This document shows, in pieces, positions 27,101 to 30,069 of a stretch of DNA of 30,749 nucleotides (the stretch's first letter is position 1; every line of letters begins with the position of its first letter). Below the pieces are notes generated by a model. The model made no database searches. It was not told where the DNA came from and saw only the letters and a program-made list of their open reading frames with translations. Origin of the DNA: a virus; IMG/VR virus record IMGVR_UViG_3300025483_001113, positions 1 through 30,749 of that record. One strand, given 5' to 3'. The position numbers and the translations under genes were made by a program.

Positions 27101-30062
27101 TTGTAACAGAATCTTCAACCAACAAACCATGTGGGTTTTCGCAGGTTACTGTTGCAGTTCTATTAAGACCCCCAGGAAGGATTCCAGAAACTTTAATAAG
27201 TTTCTTAACATTGTATAACCAAGACTGTAAACGCTCATCTTGATCAGTAGAACCCAGTGCAGCAACGTTTAGTTTATCACCAGGCAAATAGTAAGAACCA
27301 CTATCTTCCAGGACGGTAGTTCCTGCTTCGGCAATACCCAAAATACGAAGTTTTACTTCATTTGTAGTTCCTTGGTTAACATATACAAAAATATCAGAAT
27401 GAATGGTAGTACCAGGATCCCAATCCTCTACAACACCATTCTTAGAACGAGTACATTCGATAAACTGGTTCAGAGACTTCTCTTTATACTGTACAATCTC
27501 CATATCATCAATAATGATCGTACCGTTCTTCTCGGGCCAACCAATCGTTGAGTCAACGGTGATAATACCTTCTGTTGTGTTCAGAGGTTCAACCAAAGAC
27601 GTTTTGTATGGAATCTTGAACTCGCCCGTTAGTGTTTCTTCGGAAATAGCAAGTTCGTAAATAATATCAGTACCTTCGATAATCGAAATCACGTTTTCGA
27701 TCAAAACTGACGCATCTTTGATATTCTGATCCACAGCATCAGCATTTTGGACCAACTGAGCGTCTCTGAGGTCAGCAGGATCACCAGAAATCAGTTCTGC
27801 TCGCAAAATAGTGTCTACAACCCAAGATGCAGCAGAAGGGGTGATCATCTCATCCCTAGGGTAATACACATCAATCTCTTCACCAAAGAGAATCTTAAAT
27901 AGGTATTGCGTTGCCTTTTTGGTACCCTTAGAAACGTAGAAGTCTTTAATCCTCTTAATTACCAACACAGGATTAACCTGAGAGTAGTCAAGATTGATTG
28001 TGGGCATGTATTGACGACGGAATTTGTCGAATACTTGCTTAATGATCATACTGTCCAGATTATGGACAATAGATTCTTGACTATGAGTGCTTTGACTTAG
28101 TTGATCTTCTTTGGCAAAGATCTGGTTTGCATAATCATCAAATGCGGCAATATCAGATACACCACGAGCACAACCAACCAGAGAAGATGCTTCGTAGTTA
28201 CGTCCACTTGACAAAATAGTGAAACCAGTAACTTCACCAAAACCAACATCACAAGATGCTTGTGCAGCAGCAGGAGATGCGATGTATACTTGTGGTGGTT
28301 GAGTGTCGGAATATCCAGAACCGAAACTATTGATGTTGATATCAGTAATTTCACCATTAAAGATGGTCGCTGCTGCCATAGCACCTGTACCACCAATTGA
28401 TTCCCCAAGAGGACCCTTACGTGGGTCTACAATATACACAGAAGGTGCATCAAGATATCCAGCACCACCAGTGAGCAAATTGATGTTAGTTACATTGCCA
28501 TTCGCAACGGTCACGTCAAGCACCTGTGCGCCCACAGGTTGGATGATACGCGCCCTTGGGGGTGTAGTATACCCTCTACCCCTATTAGTGATTGTTACAC
28601 TGACAACCTGCCCATCGGGAGATACATTACAGGTAGCAGCAGCATTGATACCATCCACAGGTGCAGCGTCAATGTAAATTGACGGAGGATTAGTATAACC
28701 AATACCACCAGCGGTAACTGTGATAGATCCACCAACCAAACGACCCTCAGAATCAATCTCTGGATCACTGATTGCAGCACCATCAGGATTCAGGAAGGTA
28801 ATTGCAGGGATGAAATCATATCCAGAACCTGAGTTAGTAATCTCAATGGCAGATACTGTTCCTGTTTCGTCATCAACCGTGATTTCTGCTGTTGCTTGCG
28901 ATCCGTTTATCAGATCAGAAGGAGGGGTAATTAAGACGACTGGTGGGTTGTATGAAGTGTAACCCTGACCGCCTCTAATTAACTGAGAATCCTTGATACC
29001 GTTGACAAGAGTCTTACCCGCTGCTGCTTCACCAACACCAGTCGATGAATAGATTGAAAGTTTTGGTGCAAAGTTAAGTTCGTATCCTTTACCACCATCT
29101 TTAACAATGATCTTGTCAATTTCACCAGTGTTACCAACCCTGGTAACTGCTCGTGCTCCCTGACCCACTGTGGGCGAAACATATTCAATAGAGCGGATAT
29201 GAAATGTATCCTGATTTGAAATATTTACGAAAAACTTGATTCTTGTATTGTTATCCGTTAAAACATAGTTATCATACGGACGTTGGAGCACACCATTCCT
29301 ATTAATGATGAGACCAATCTCAGCAATAGGAGAATATGGCAAGGAATCATAAGACATGACCATAGAGTCTTGTCCAGATATATCCTCAACCGCAGGTAAT
29401 GTCAATTCTTTGATGACAGCATCTGCAAAACCAACATAATATAGGATCTGAGTCAACTCAACTTGATCATTACCCGTTCTAGCGCGAGGAGGGGTGAGGA
29501 ATGTGATCTCACTACCAGAGATGGTGTAGTCAATCTGAGGAATTAACAGATCACCATAAATTGTGACTGCAAGGTGTTCAGCAGAAACTGCGGACACAGG
29601 AGTGCCCAAAAATTTCAGAGAGAATGTAGTTCTAGTGCCGTCAAATAATTCCCAAGGGGATTCAAGTGCTTGTCTCTTCTTATTAAACTCTTCTAATGAG
29701 ATACCAGGTGTTAAAATGGCATCAGGACCTCTAACGGTTTCATCATAATAGATGATCTCATTATCGATCATAATAGAACCCTTAGATTCTAAAAATCCAT
29801 CGATTTGTTCAACTTCAATAACTTCATCGTAAACTCCTACATCTTTAATAAGAGATGTAAATGAAGTTAAAGTTTCTCTATCGTATTCGTCTATATCAAG
29901 ATACTTAATAATATTATTAAGTACGTTATATGGGCGACCAGTTTTCTCCTGTGACTTATAGTATTCAATCAGGAAATTTACTAGTTGCTCATCTTCATTT
30001 CGGATGAACTCTGGGAGTTGATTAGCAACTCTGTCAGAAATGTTGATTGTTTTTGAGAACAT
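9147..30062 (-). CDS. giant modular baseplate/adhesion protein (6,971 aa) at the gene 7 position
   Basis: One uninterrupted frame, roughly 0.75 MDa; T4 gp7 is 1,032 aa. The ATG (30062) follows AAGAGATAA, and the N-terminus (MFSKTINISDRVANQLPEFI) suits a folded start. Residues 1-80 contain LVNFLIEYYKSQE and LDIDEYDRE; residues about 700-740 contain IKDFYVSKGTKKATQYLFK and VYYPRDE. Together they resemble P2 gpI-type tail proteins, the class containing the T4 gp7 core, so this part probably joins the gp6-based wedge. Other modules, by residue: GSGY repeats (about 294-627, 1131-1350, 3109-3341, 6744-6817), YHYH-like (1395-1565), beta-propeller-like (1857-2243), LamG-like (2262-2457, 4761-4932), CBM-like pair (2676-2804), Cys/GGN helical repeats (4170-5961) and Ig-like (6860-6960). 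No catalytic domain is evident. The gp7-equivalent role is inferred from synteny and the N-terminal motif. Confidence 0.9.
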   Translation of the reverse strand: MFSKTINISDRVANQLPEFIRNEDEQLVNFLIEYYKSQEKTGRPYNVLNNIIKYLDIDEYDRETLTSFTSLIKDVGVYDEVIEVEQIDGFLESKGSIMIDNEIIYYDETVRGPDAILTPGISLEEFNKKRQALESPWELFDGTRTTFSLKFLGTPVSAVSAEHLAVTIYGDLLIPQIDYTISGSEITFLTPPRARTGNDQVELTQILYYVGFADAVIKELTLPAVEDISGQDSMVMSYDSLPYSPIAEIGLIINRNGVLQRPYDNYVLTDNNTRIKFFVNISNQDTFHIRSIEYVSPTVGQGARAVTRVGNTGEIDKIIVKDGGKGYELNFAPKLSIYSSTGVGEAAAGKTLVNGIKDSQLIRGGQGYTSYNPPVVLITPPSDLINGSQATAEITVDDETGTVSAIEITNSGSGYDFIPAITFLNPDGAAISDPEIDSEGRLVGGSITVTAGGIGYTNPPSIYIDAAPVDGINAAATCNVSPDGQVVSVTITNRGRGYTTPPRARIIQPVGAQVLDVTVANGNVTNINLLTGGAGYLDAPSVYIVDPRKGPLGESIGGTGAMAAATIFNGEITDININSFGSGYSDTQPPQVYIASPAAAQASCDVGFGEVTGFTILSSGRNYEASSLVGCARGVSDIAAFDDYANQIFAKEDQLSQSTHSQESIVHNLDSMIIKQVFDKFRRQYMPTINLDYSQVNPVLVIKRIKDFYVSKGTKKATQYLFKILFGEEIDVYYPRDEMITPSAASWVVDTILRAELISGDPADLRDAQLVQNADAVDQNIKDASVLIENVISIIEGTDIIYELAISEETLTGEFKIPYKTSLVEPLNTTEGIITVDSTIGWPEKNGTIIIDDMEIVQYKEKSLNQFIECTRSKNGVVEDWDPGTTIHSDIFVYVNQGTTNEVKLRILGIAEAGTTVLEDSGSYYLPGDKLNVAALGSTDQDERLQSWLYNVKKLIKVSGILPGGLNRTATVTCENPHGLLVEDSVTIYGANPAVYNGTFEVTARLDEFTFSYLIPVPTSIEPQGNILLSVDLNRGKSTVNTINEVISLFTSNIQNSFFNNEHVYVAASGLPNYKIGPFTGSALIPGNQRKLLRFPRVVNTVSTRTTVQPNTPIGAWINGVSAWGYKDQEFVTFGPITSIDITNSGEQYDAGSIPALEITGGGGSGAAASVVVNGSLNSVDVINQGSGYTDQPLISIVGGGGSGATAQAVVTNGRVTRVLVGNAGTGYTSQPTISITGGGGSGATAIAQVRGAISAVNITARGSGYTSTPDIKLNSGEGALAQPIVINGRLVSIAIINSGSGYTTAPTVYINGDGFGAKGTAVIGTLGEDKGKVISVTIDNRGVGYTQGNTTVRMEAVGQLATFTANVFEWNKNLEYDLSSKYDVARGYVFTGFNNQYGGEYAHVSDPKELRYVVGDNVILDPETNTFKEEGTETGAAITHSPILGWAFDGNAIYGPYGYIDPTDQNGGVRRLRSSYSLKTNVVYDIDTNPIPARIDGPSLTTYPAGQFVDDYEYRFQEGDLDQYNGRFCKTPEYPDGIYCYFITIDASELGLPVFPYIIGPQFNSIVDTWNLSQQATQENIPQGVSRFRDPYEEVDIDIERQPNQQSDQLVTEREGDLILFETQDIDGDGIISPAEIATDEVMTEEAALQIYDYFPRVSTESRVDIEVETTTKFENAQIDGFVIENSGVSYQVNDTLFFDNTGTDGFGASAQVESVQGAGIAAYSKEVINDIPYGRITTTQDHELIAQDEVIVSSRVITENTNKRFYMSVVTGIDSISVTQSGIGYNQAIPPTYEIITPQGQDVELNINLDLTTGKVDTVDIINSGFNYDTENPPIIRVSHPQRAKKTYYWSTLFTENANSKFEIFDSIVSSNRDLYVCGEITEEGGNSSAFLAKFNDLGNVVWDRTLLPSATIKVARWKKLYLDETSEENDLIYLIGETESQSTESRNPDILVAKYESGFDNANNPEGIVRWQKEIAGVSGASRRDYAGDIYLDDEQRVYICGWTDTNSPDPDDIWVIQLNSFGDLIEKRKFASDSEGEQMNQLYYIGNNKMVFAGIDKDNNDVIFGEMEYDGANIELTYVKRLAVTGGDVQNPQFVIDEYNDVFFVCDMWNGTKNYGVAFFKIALAQLKLVASAPTWEFAKIMAPTVAFESVKHAGITLDVFGNVNVVTEIGYSDNNLTANISSFKYDGTLLNQSDVWKTAAEIGFKVHTHAVDNSGDIILTTNKQNADQVIIHRFENGAALTEDATKQDIPTITLLNAGNAAHDTTDYKFGSGSLDFTGLNRLLWQDLNITTDWTVGMWVQMDSSWNSSDARINLITALADTGGDIQFVVQGDSGDANYGKIALELNPQGGTQVTVWSVGSTYWAALSDNAWHHIAFVKEEPSLGSYVYTCYFDGVAVATTTTVENIILDDLYVGADRTTPTTANGFVGNFDDIVVDPTAVYTTASFTPPTEQFRITSKNSGFELIKFDRLHSKRGTYTPTSTARSGENLRIEDIDSGTAGINVNTLSNPVITTWLVGSSGLQILDYADVTSTLAPGTYNFVSDRFTYETKTSTIPTPLGRKLILDPIVLPKYYIRDAGYQKIDAVKEFTFNQNIKLNKGSILQQVNSIGVVQAFGTIVEVPVGSIDNPGLGNKYKVGKIFGTFNTDDLYQNDLGEENTIDEISFEVTRPQDAWVTGKVYAVNNQVWSDNKIYYATNNGTSGVTPPTHTIGAVTDGAVTWQFISTAPNIEVNLLDYPWPTPTDATPWAETRSYNVNDTVYFGRNKYTCTVAGTTGTVAPTHTTGTATDNSVTWSYTSTYDPLYDYARFRPFAQADYKVTILNTFSGSDFIIGDVVSLGNSINAGPKADTNNKIAEVSGLDSVKTIRVTVNLNKDIIRTNEANTDLIYCSALSRHNFNVGNILFVEGFTTDQFNGSFFVQEVFSSRDFTYRMRAIADAEPQFEQGAISRVKIASKHPTLLLVRNHSYIFDMSDASNFGYFLSFAQDNQFKLEYSFNVIEREGTPGLSSATETPLVKFTIGGEVTNITYYFDPSRTGTTSPVGPNSFIDVIKTPFDGRFQITEVISDTEFRFPLLNEPEFTNANIGDDEFDNPNTIYSTTSTKAIGPINAIRLISPGGFYKKLPIISDIASDRKIEKLRITAAGTEYAPGVYTQIPIIGDGEGGLCNITVENDPETGSGAISDVALTDPGKGYTTGSIDIDGIPGILGPTLAGSGGAIEVVIPAEGSGAAVFLTGTQIGKIKTLKNNEFGYGYSHDYTLRPEIAFPINLQLFNTSILSQIKITNPGAGYTSAPAVLISGGGGINAEAEAIVKNNRLSEILIKNPGSGYSSQPTVTLKSEFTYVVNLDLNYLQFNFPHGITTGAEVQFRADAIGSQIGILPKPSSVGLTSLSSTQTYYAIAGDANGLESDQLRFGLTPVDAESGNFITFLTQGDGRQVLLTEVFGGQAEAIVSTSRFLQGEQVFQGETFETATAFGIVSTNSGWQIEPKILKVTNPSGNFVVGGKVQGTISRASGVIDNLNIAKGVLNIDAITKTAGKFTDDVGKPSEIVQKIQDSFFYQNFSYVIKSQIPINRWKNQILENNHPVGFSMFGQLELTGGKDISGRKVAADFTKQVNINEYTNVNEITSFGAAEPIYSTFNNSEVLFRNKRLTNSEEILTSIVKKIDNISAQFDGVTKAFSIRVEGEQVIANQNQLLVTLNGVIQAPGDAYNVVGGSIVFSEAPKPDSKIVYRNIGFDIMPITRLNLNTIAGIFPSIGDTVNGFTSQATGKVVATGATSIDIVDISGGLFELNERVDVGRTGFSALIGSLDKSFTKLFLQNIGGTFGTILIGDIVTGQTTGARATVTSIDLTEQSIQVTDMSNGYFDRGEDIVFFTAGYGANILNVDSVNYKTIFEFGESVTSLNNDTAIIEESNLDLDGNVSDRIVLSKTSGTAEFETGSYNLLLNDIFYSAASNIAARITAISPYRDPITSVNIERPSTVTAEWASFVEGDLIVGQTSGARGEVVRIDYQASPPILYYLKKTEQNFNLDPNTIDPDDGDQLAVNEIVQRYTLDANGNTILDSLTETLLGAVRIGGVVDTLTINRGSTFFGMLFERLISLTNQNVILDDISKTTITPAEILDSADRINADFLDFEEVRSTEIEYEGLTGGTLAVNDKLRSIQVTYGNPVTDSLNRWKDAGRMIGFNRQEIIDFANAEIAVEHPGFYYPGDNITDQFSRYADSYRLITKNKEYIIAKSYADMVTEYPSLVVPSSTKCKRDIGKFIEALSMDMFQGGTIYTRKLLQSYFSTDGLTFLYIDGEEAATEYAFEQALGYMKNALSNMLTGSEVVDGVTYVKYDERSTGGSGGTGITADPSPGNPYGTAGSNADNFGANNCSDVQSALTTLFTNVSEVLLAGSLSDLIDLSEANTYSNNETKCRRDIGLLVDALAADIDGDGNYQTVKFIRSYFDNAGTPISNGLVGETAESVTAFRKAGEMCRKAINNLLYVQVNTRTPETGYMLKDPTTYVGPYLGSSGTSLVEFDVTAAAYVASTGVMTLTIGTHSLTTSDSIKIRPYSLRFTCSSDGNASFHDYPRTGDPAFDTLLTINAVTATTIEVNVGASPGGQQYAHTFISAIDNAVFQGGGTAAAYYDPNYYSGRNESIQHCADVQAGIHTLVELASTAITAGTLTNVNALAVISDGSYQINENIRVYKISYKDPGGNGLFIPGDTVIGATSGASLPVKGSNSGLKWLYTTGVTGAFQDREYISNTKLTATNAVLTGLQKKSGTKSLRIDASGYLSHELSNVAKFETGDFTMEMWIRPTTLSGLQYLWDTRTSGATEVGSPVLYLNGSTINWYLNGNDQISGAHNLGTNSWHHIAVSRTTNITKLWVNGTQVGGDFTDNTNYLERAFKLAADFNGTNGFVGWFDNIIFKKGVSDYTATFTPGSTYPTSTNNITFGMSMELPLIISDQERFGIFTGQTNSATTAKSIDYDQKQIIVEEIDLGRDEYRKCAEIIELNYNWISEVAIGLMKERYSDFVIPGDSVDGIGVQQGTNKCLRDTKEYILKAIVEDIKYGGNYNSVIAGRGYLTKEGGLNYVGNELLQSIYTWTEVANVVNYVITTTDADLETYNGTKYTERLRIPNNFTSPASSVITDEITSLSNVIADIIGPTGDRFRDAGDLIWKNRDYIAEETVGYLQATYIKEINGTTYDYLIMPGYGDSYCERDIKQHILPAVITDLITGGNSATQYVIDQYIDANDQIIHIENELGPMLDAFAFVNKLVHHAVNNTLLTSGTTASGLSVPAQYQDDYYVAQYTLIQAFRDATIIIDSKGYDGNTDISLVNKNLDAANLIEANKHVIATEAVYTMNDMSKYLDLAVPGGAQNCIDDVMDVLDAVVHDLRFGGNSKVWDAAALYLNEEDDSLKHIEGEVDASLDVMKIAAEICIMTMRNGFGRENLYIYQEDGGVDPVTGEPITGGSSLDGVDASTYERNGADDRFIDAANVIDRNIRLIAEEAVAQGLAQYPSLSINGVGTGGVKLTPTAATYNQATGDMTLTVVGHNLTTANRVTIKPNSIVFTCTSNANATEHSYPRQGDPAFNTSLAISAATTDTFTVNVGAAAAEYQYAHTFVSAQQNAVVTNGSIDCVHDVTDVLSSLVWNLKHGGNNKVFKSAELYVSGSNLQHIVGVSTESIWILNKARDLAIQCMRDETITITAGHGFTQKTYTDLDYAPYSDGGYAITVDTDSPKCADVASAINTMMTIVTDTITTPASIGDGTITKTMPNIWPVKYAPEFVKRDVTVIYDGGDWNQTCNDQVTNIETLFDILIDTITTADAGNPSYLAGLTRTTGYNSNTEYQYYTCYNVTSAADTLFELMSESLGGGSHSDKAAARRILFNKHAVSLKAFSEVQSSYPTTLAEQSFGDALIDGLLYDLNTGGNIGILRLVNTWFDGEGNFIAYPDVTKQHLLWYVTRISEYAKRILDDYNDVLVGGEWYGYDIYQDETHINTGAIDNRFEYEKESTQFRIDSSLNAAYFAISRGTPPAQNSVQWTNNIHGTNQQNLYDEGNDWNTDPDLVINTPTVEVGFERRENRIIIQRPNFYSRGDILQYAVASSDVESAFATQEYVYVLNATPTQFEITNQIRHDARSGRFELDTRTTGTQQLQSPVRSGIVRQTTTFGTRDIDNPISGGFSLADVFAGTSSNATSEIVRTRNNEAEIVKLYYRYPISAATGRFTVGERVQVQGAAANFGTVLQTSVLTGDNSDEGWVYIEGITGTMSDGQVIEGVDSGLTAELESDGTTRMLINTDRGAFANGEIIFNKSNGAEATIASFENSAGILTGNSGGRITIDIETLQDDFTDGDIIYGSITDKILDIGKITKEGFQDIELNQFVHAVKTIECDVNSVLRDQGFDGDFKRGDIVYLLSGSVPKIPGWTAIVTDYVYEEGVQHKIWIANLTPYGAAADGTTTTDPQELLTSGLGKFENLNNFPIISADITNVTVTNYTSYGKVSGKTISGETGRLWLEDVNGDFPSNLTIKSDYGWSAGVTQAKDLLGRCDRFFRGFDGTADTFNLTVNNGESYFPDPAGHLLAFVNGVLQPPGANFAYTAFSDQITFTEPPTIGSEFIGYYVGKLRQLDDISFEFDSLRSSFNLKYQGGFYSLTLTEGVSSNTILPENNIIVSLNGVIQEAGIGYQLVGSRIIFAEIPRSGSTFVAFSYIGSDADVIAATVVPPIEAGDILQIEGEADEREVALIESSNSLITFEYTGTVKGRGAAALASIKTGEITKALINSPGDGYTSRPNVDIISSTGFDGRVRALMGLLRIDVKTRGIGYQQPIVEVQTVVEDDFVAPEGPSVNQGFDTYAGEGTDGQGNPIVITPGYIQIINQPVNVTVNQGQTASFTIGAQFINSSDNQIGTTALNYQWQRKQYGETTWANITGSTGATYTSNAAEQADDGDEFRVASTAAGATPIYSNSVILTVQTGATVVSNFNPTQIFQ
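9180..9500 (-). other. C-terminal Ig-like domain of the giant protein
   Basis: Residues about 6860-6960: IQIINQPVNVTVNQGQ, then LNYQWQRK, TGATYTSN, DEFRV and NSVILTVQTG. The same order of landmarks occurs in the C-terminal domain of the 536-aa neighbour, so the two are probably homologous. Phage Ig-like domains are commonly on virion surfaces. Confidence 0.7.
9610..9835 (-). repeat. GSGY-repeat cluster 4 in the giant protein
   Basis: Short cluster with SPGDGYTSRPNVDI and TRGIGYQQPIVEV, about two repeat units, shortly before the Ig-like C-terminus. Confidence 0.65.
9985..10445 (-). repeat. tandem NGVxQ beta-modules
   Basis: Two adjacent copies of a module of about 70 residues with the pattern FxL, then NGVLQPPG or NGVIQEAG, then an ITF/IIF strand and a PxxGS turn. 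Further copies lie near 29650-29430, 29320-29170 and 19065-18855 in the same protein. Confidence 0.65.
13215..13511 (-). repeat. duplicated beta-domain, copy 2, nested in helical repeat 6
   Basis: About 99 residues starting LTPTAATYNQATGDMTLTV and containing GHNLTT, FTCTSNANATEHSYPRQGD and YQYAHTFVSAQQNAV. It matches copy 1 at 16205-16497 landmark for landmark and sits between the first helix and the Cys motif of helical unit 6. Confidence 0.8.
15265..15780 (-). other. LamG/concanavalin-like domain 2 of the giant protein
   Basis: Residues about 4761-4932, with FTMEMWIRP, SWHHIAVSR, KLWVNGTQVG and GFVGWFDNIIFKKG. This order (EMW strand, WHHIA, LWVNG, FDNI) is the usual signature of LamG-like sandwich domains, which often bind glycans. 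No ligand can be read from the sequence. Confidence 0.75.
16205..16497 (-). repeat. duplicated beta-domain, copy 1
   Basis: About 98 residues starting VTAAAYVASTGVMTLTI and containing THSLTT, FTCSSDGNASFHDYPRTGD and QQYAHTFISAIDNAV. Paralogous to 13215-13511. The DNA of the two copies is well diverged while the protein landmarks are kept, so this is not a recent duplication. Confidence 0.8.
18030..18830 (-). repeat. FxxGExVxGxTSGA beta-repeat block
   Basis: Five or so short units with the pattern [LF]xxGDxV then GxTSGARxxV (for example SIGDTVNGFTSQATGKVV, IGDIVTGQTTGARATV, VEGDLIVGQTSGARGEVV). Similar units recur near 11560-10990 and 15930-15885 in the same gene and in the C-terminal third of the 615-aa protein. 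Confidence 0.65.
20040..20735 (-). repeat. GSGY-repeat cluster 3 in the giant protein
   Basis: Residues about 3109-3341 with turns SPGGFYKKLP, DPGKGYTTG, NPGAGYTSAP and NPGSGYSSQP, plus the GTEYAPGVY segment that resembles the block inserted in gp8. Confidence 0.75.
21650..22035 (-). other. tandem carbohydrate-binding-like (CBM5/12-type) pair
   Basis: Residues about 2676-2804. Two copies of W-x4-Y-x4-VW/VYF, then YYAT or YTCT, then a G...PTHT-x-G-x2-TD-x-[AS]-VTW end (WVTGKVYAVNNQVW ... PPTHTIGAVTDGAVTW; WAETRSYNVNDTVYF ... APTHTTGTATDNSVTW). The spaced aromatic residues resemble small chitin/cellulose-binding modules often seen on phage tail proteins. Glycan binding is inferred. Confidence 0.6.
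22690..23275 (-). other. LamG/concanavalin-like domain 1 of the giant protein
   Basis: Residues about 2262-2457, with FGSGSLDFTG, WTVGMWVQMD, AWHHIAFVKE, YFDGVAVATT and GFVGNFDDIVVDP. Same landmark order as domain 2 at 15265-15780 with clear divergence, so an older pair. Confidence 0.78.
23335..24490 (-). other. beta-propeller-like region of the giant protein
   Basis: Residues about 1857-2243. Repeated blade-like units of about 50-60 residues: RDLYVCGEITEEGGN with AFLAKFNDLGNVVWDRTL; NDLIYLIGETE with DILVAKYE and VRWQKEI; QRVYICGWTDT with DIWVIQLNSFGDLIEKR; NKMVFAGIDKDNND; DVFFVCDMWNG; NVNVVTEIGYSDNN. The pattern resembles SBBP-type beta-propeller repeats. The number of blades is not certain by eye. 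Confidence 0.65.
25370..25880 (-). other. YHYH-like domain in the giant protein lacking the YHYH motif
   Basis: Residues about 1395-1565. It shares with the 536-aa protein GWAFDGNAIYGPYGY (cf. GYAFDGFPIYGPYLY), a LRSSYSLK spacer, YEYRFQEGDLDQYNGRFC and DGIYCYFIT. The YHHH stretch that precedes these landmarks in the smaller protein has no counterpart here; only YAHVSDP is present. Confidence 0.75.
26010..26670 (-). repeat. GSGY-repeat cluster 2 in the giant protein
   Basis: Residues about 1131-1350. The cleanest GSGY array: successive units of about 36-40 residues with NQGSGYTDQP, NAGTGYTSQP, ARGSGYTSTP and NSGSGYTTAP turns, and three or more ITGGGGSGA segments. At DNA level the GGGGSGA segments give repeated ccaccacc strings. 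Confidence 0.85.
27850..27965 (-). other. P2 gpI / T4 gp7-like core motif in the giant protein
   Basis: Residues about 700-738 with IKDFYVSKGTKKATQYLFK and EEIDVYYPRDE. A Y..KGT..A...LF...G-type helix is what I remember from tail protein I relatives, the class to which the T4 gp7 core belongs. The companion N-terminal part (YY helix plus IDEYD) is at residues 28-60, near 29980-29880. Confidence 0.5.
28180..29180 (-). repeat. GSGY-repeat cluster 1 in the giant protein
   Basis: Residues about 294-627. Eight or so units with turns such as DGGKGYELN, RGGQGYTSY, NSGSGYDFIP, AGGIGYTNPP, NRGRGYTTPP, TGGAGYLDAP, SFGSGYSDTQ and SSGRNYEAS. It lies between the two halves of the presumed gpI/gp7-like core. 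Confidence 0.8.
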
Positions 30063-30069
30063 TTATCTC

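Noticed and set aside
9147-30062. Possibility that the giant frame is a non-ribosomal or polyketide synthase
   Set aside because: Length alone suggests it, but there is no carrier, condensation, adenylation or ketosynthase motif; composition is Gly/Ser/Thr/Asn-rich beta-repeats within a phage baseplate operon.
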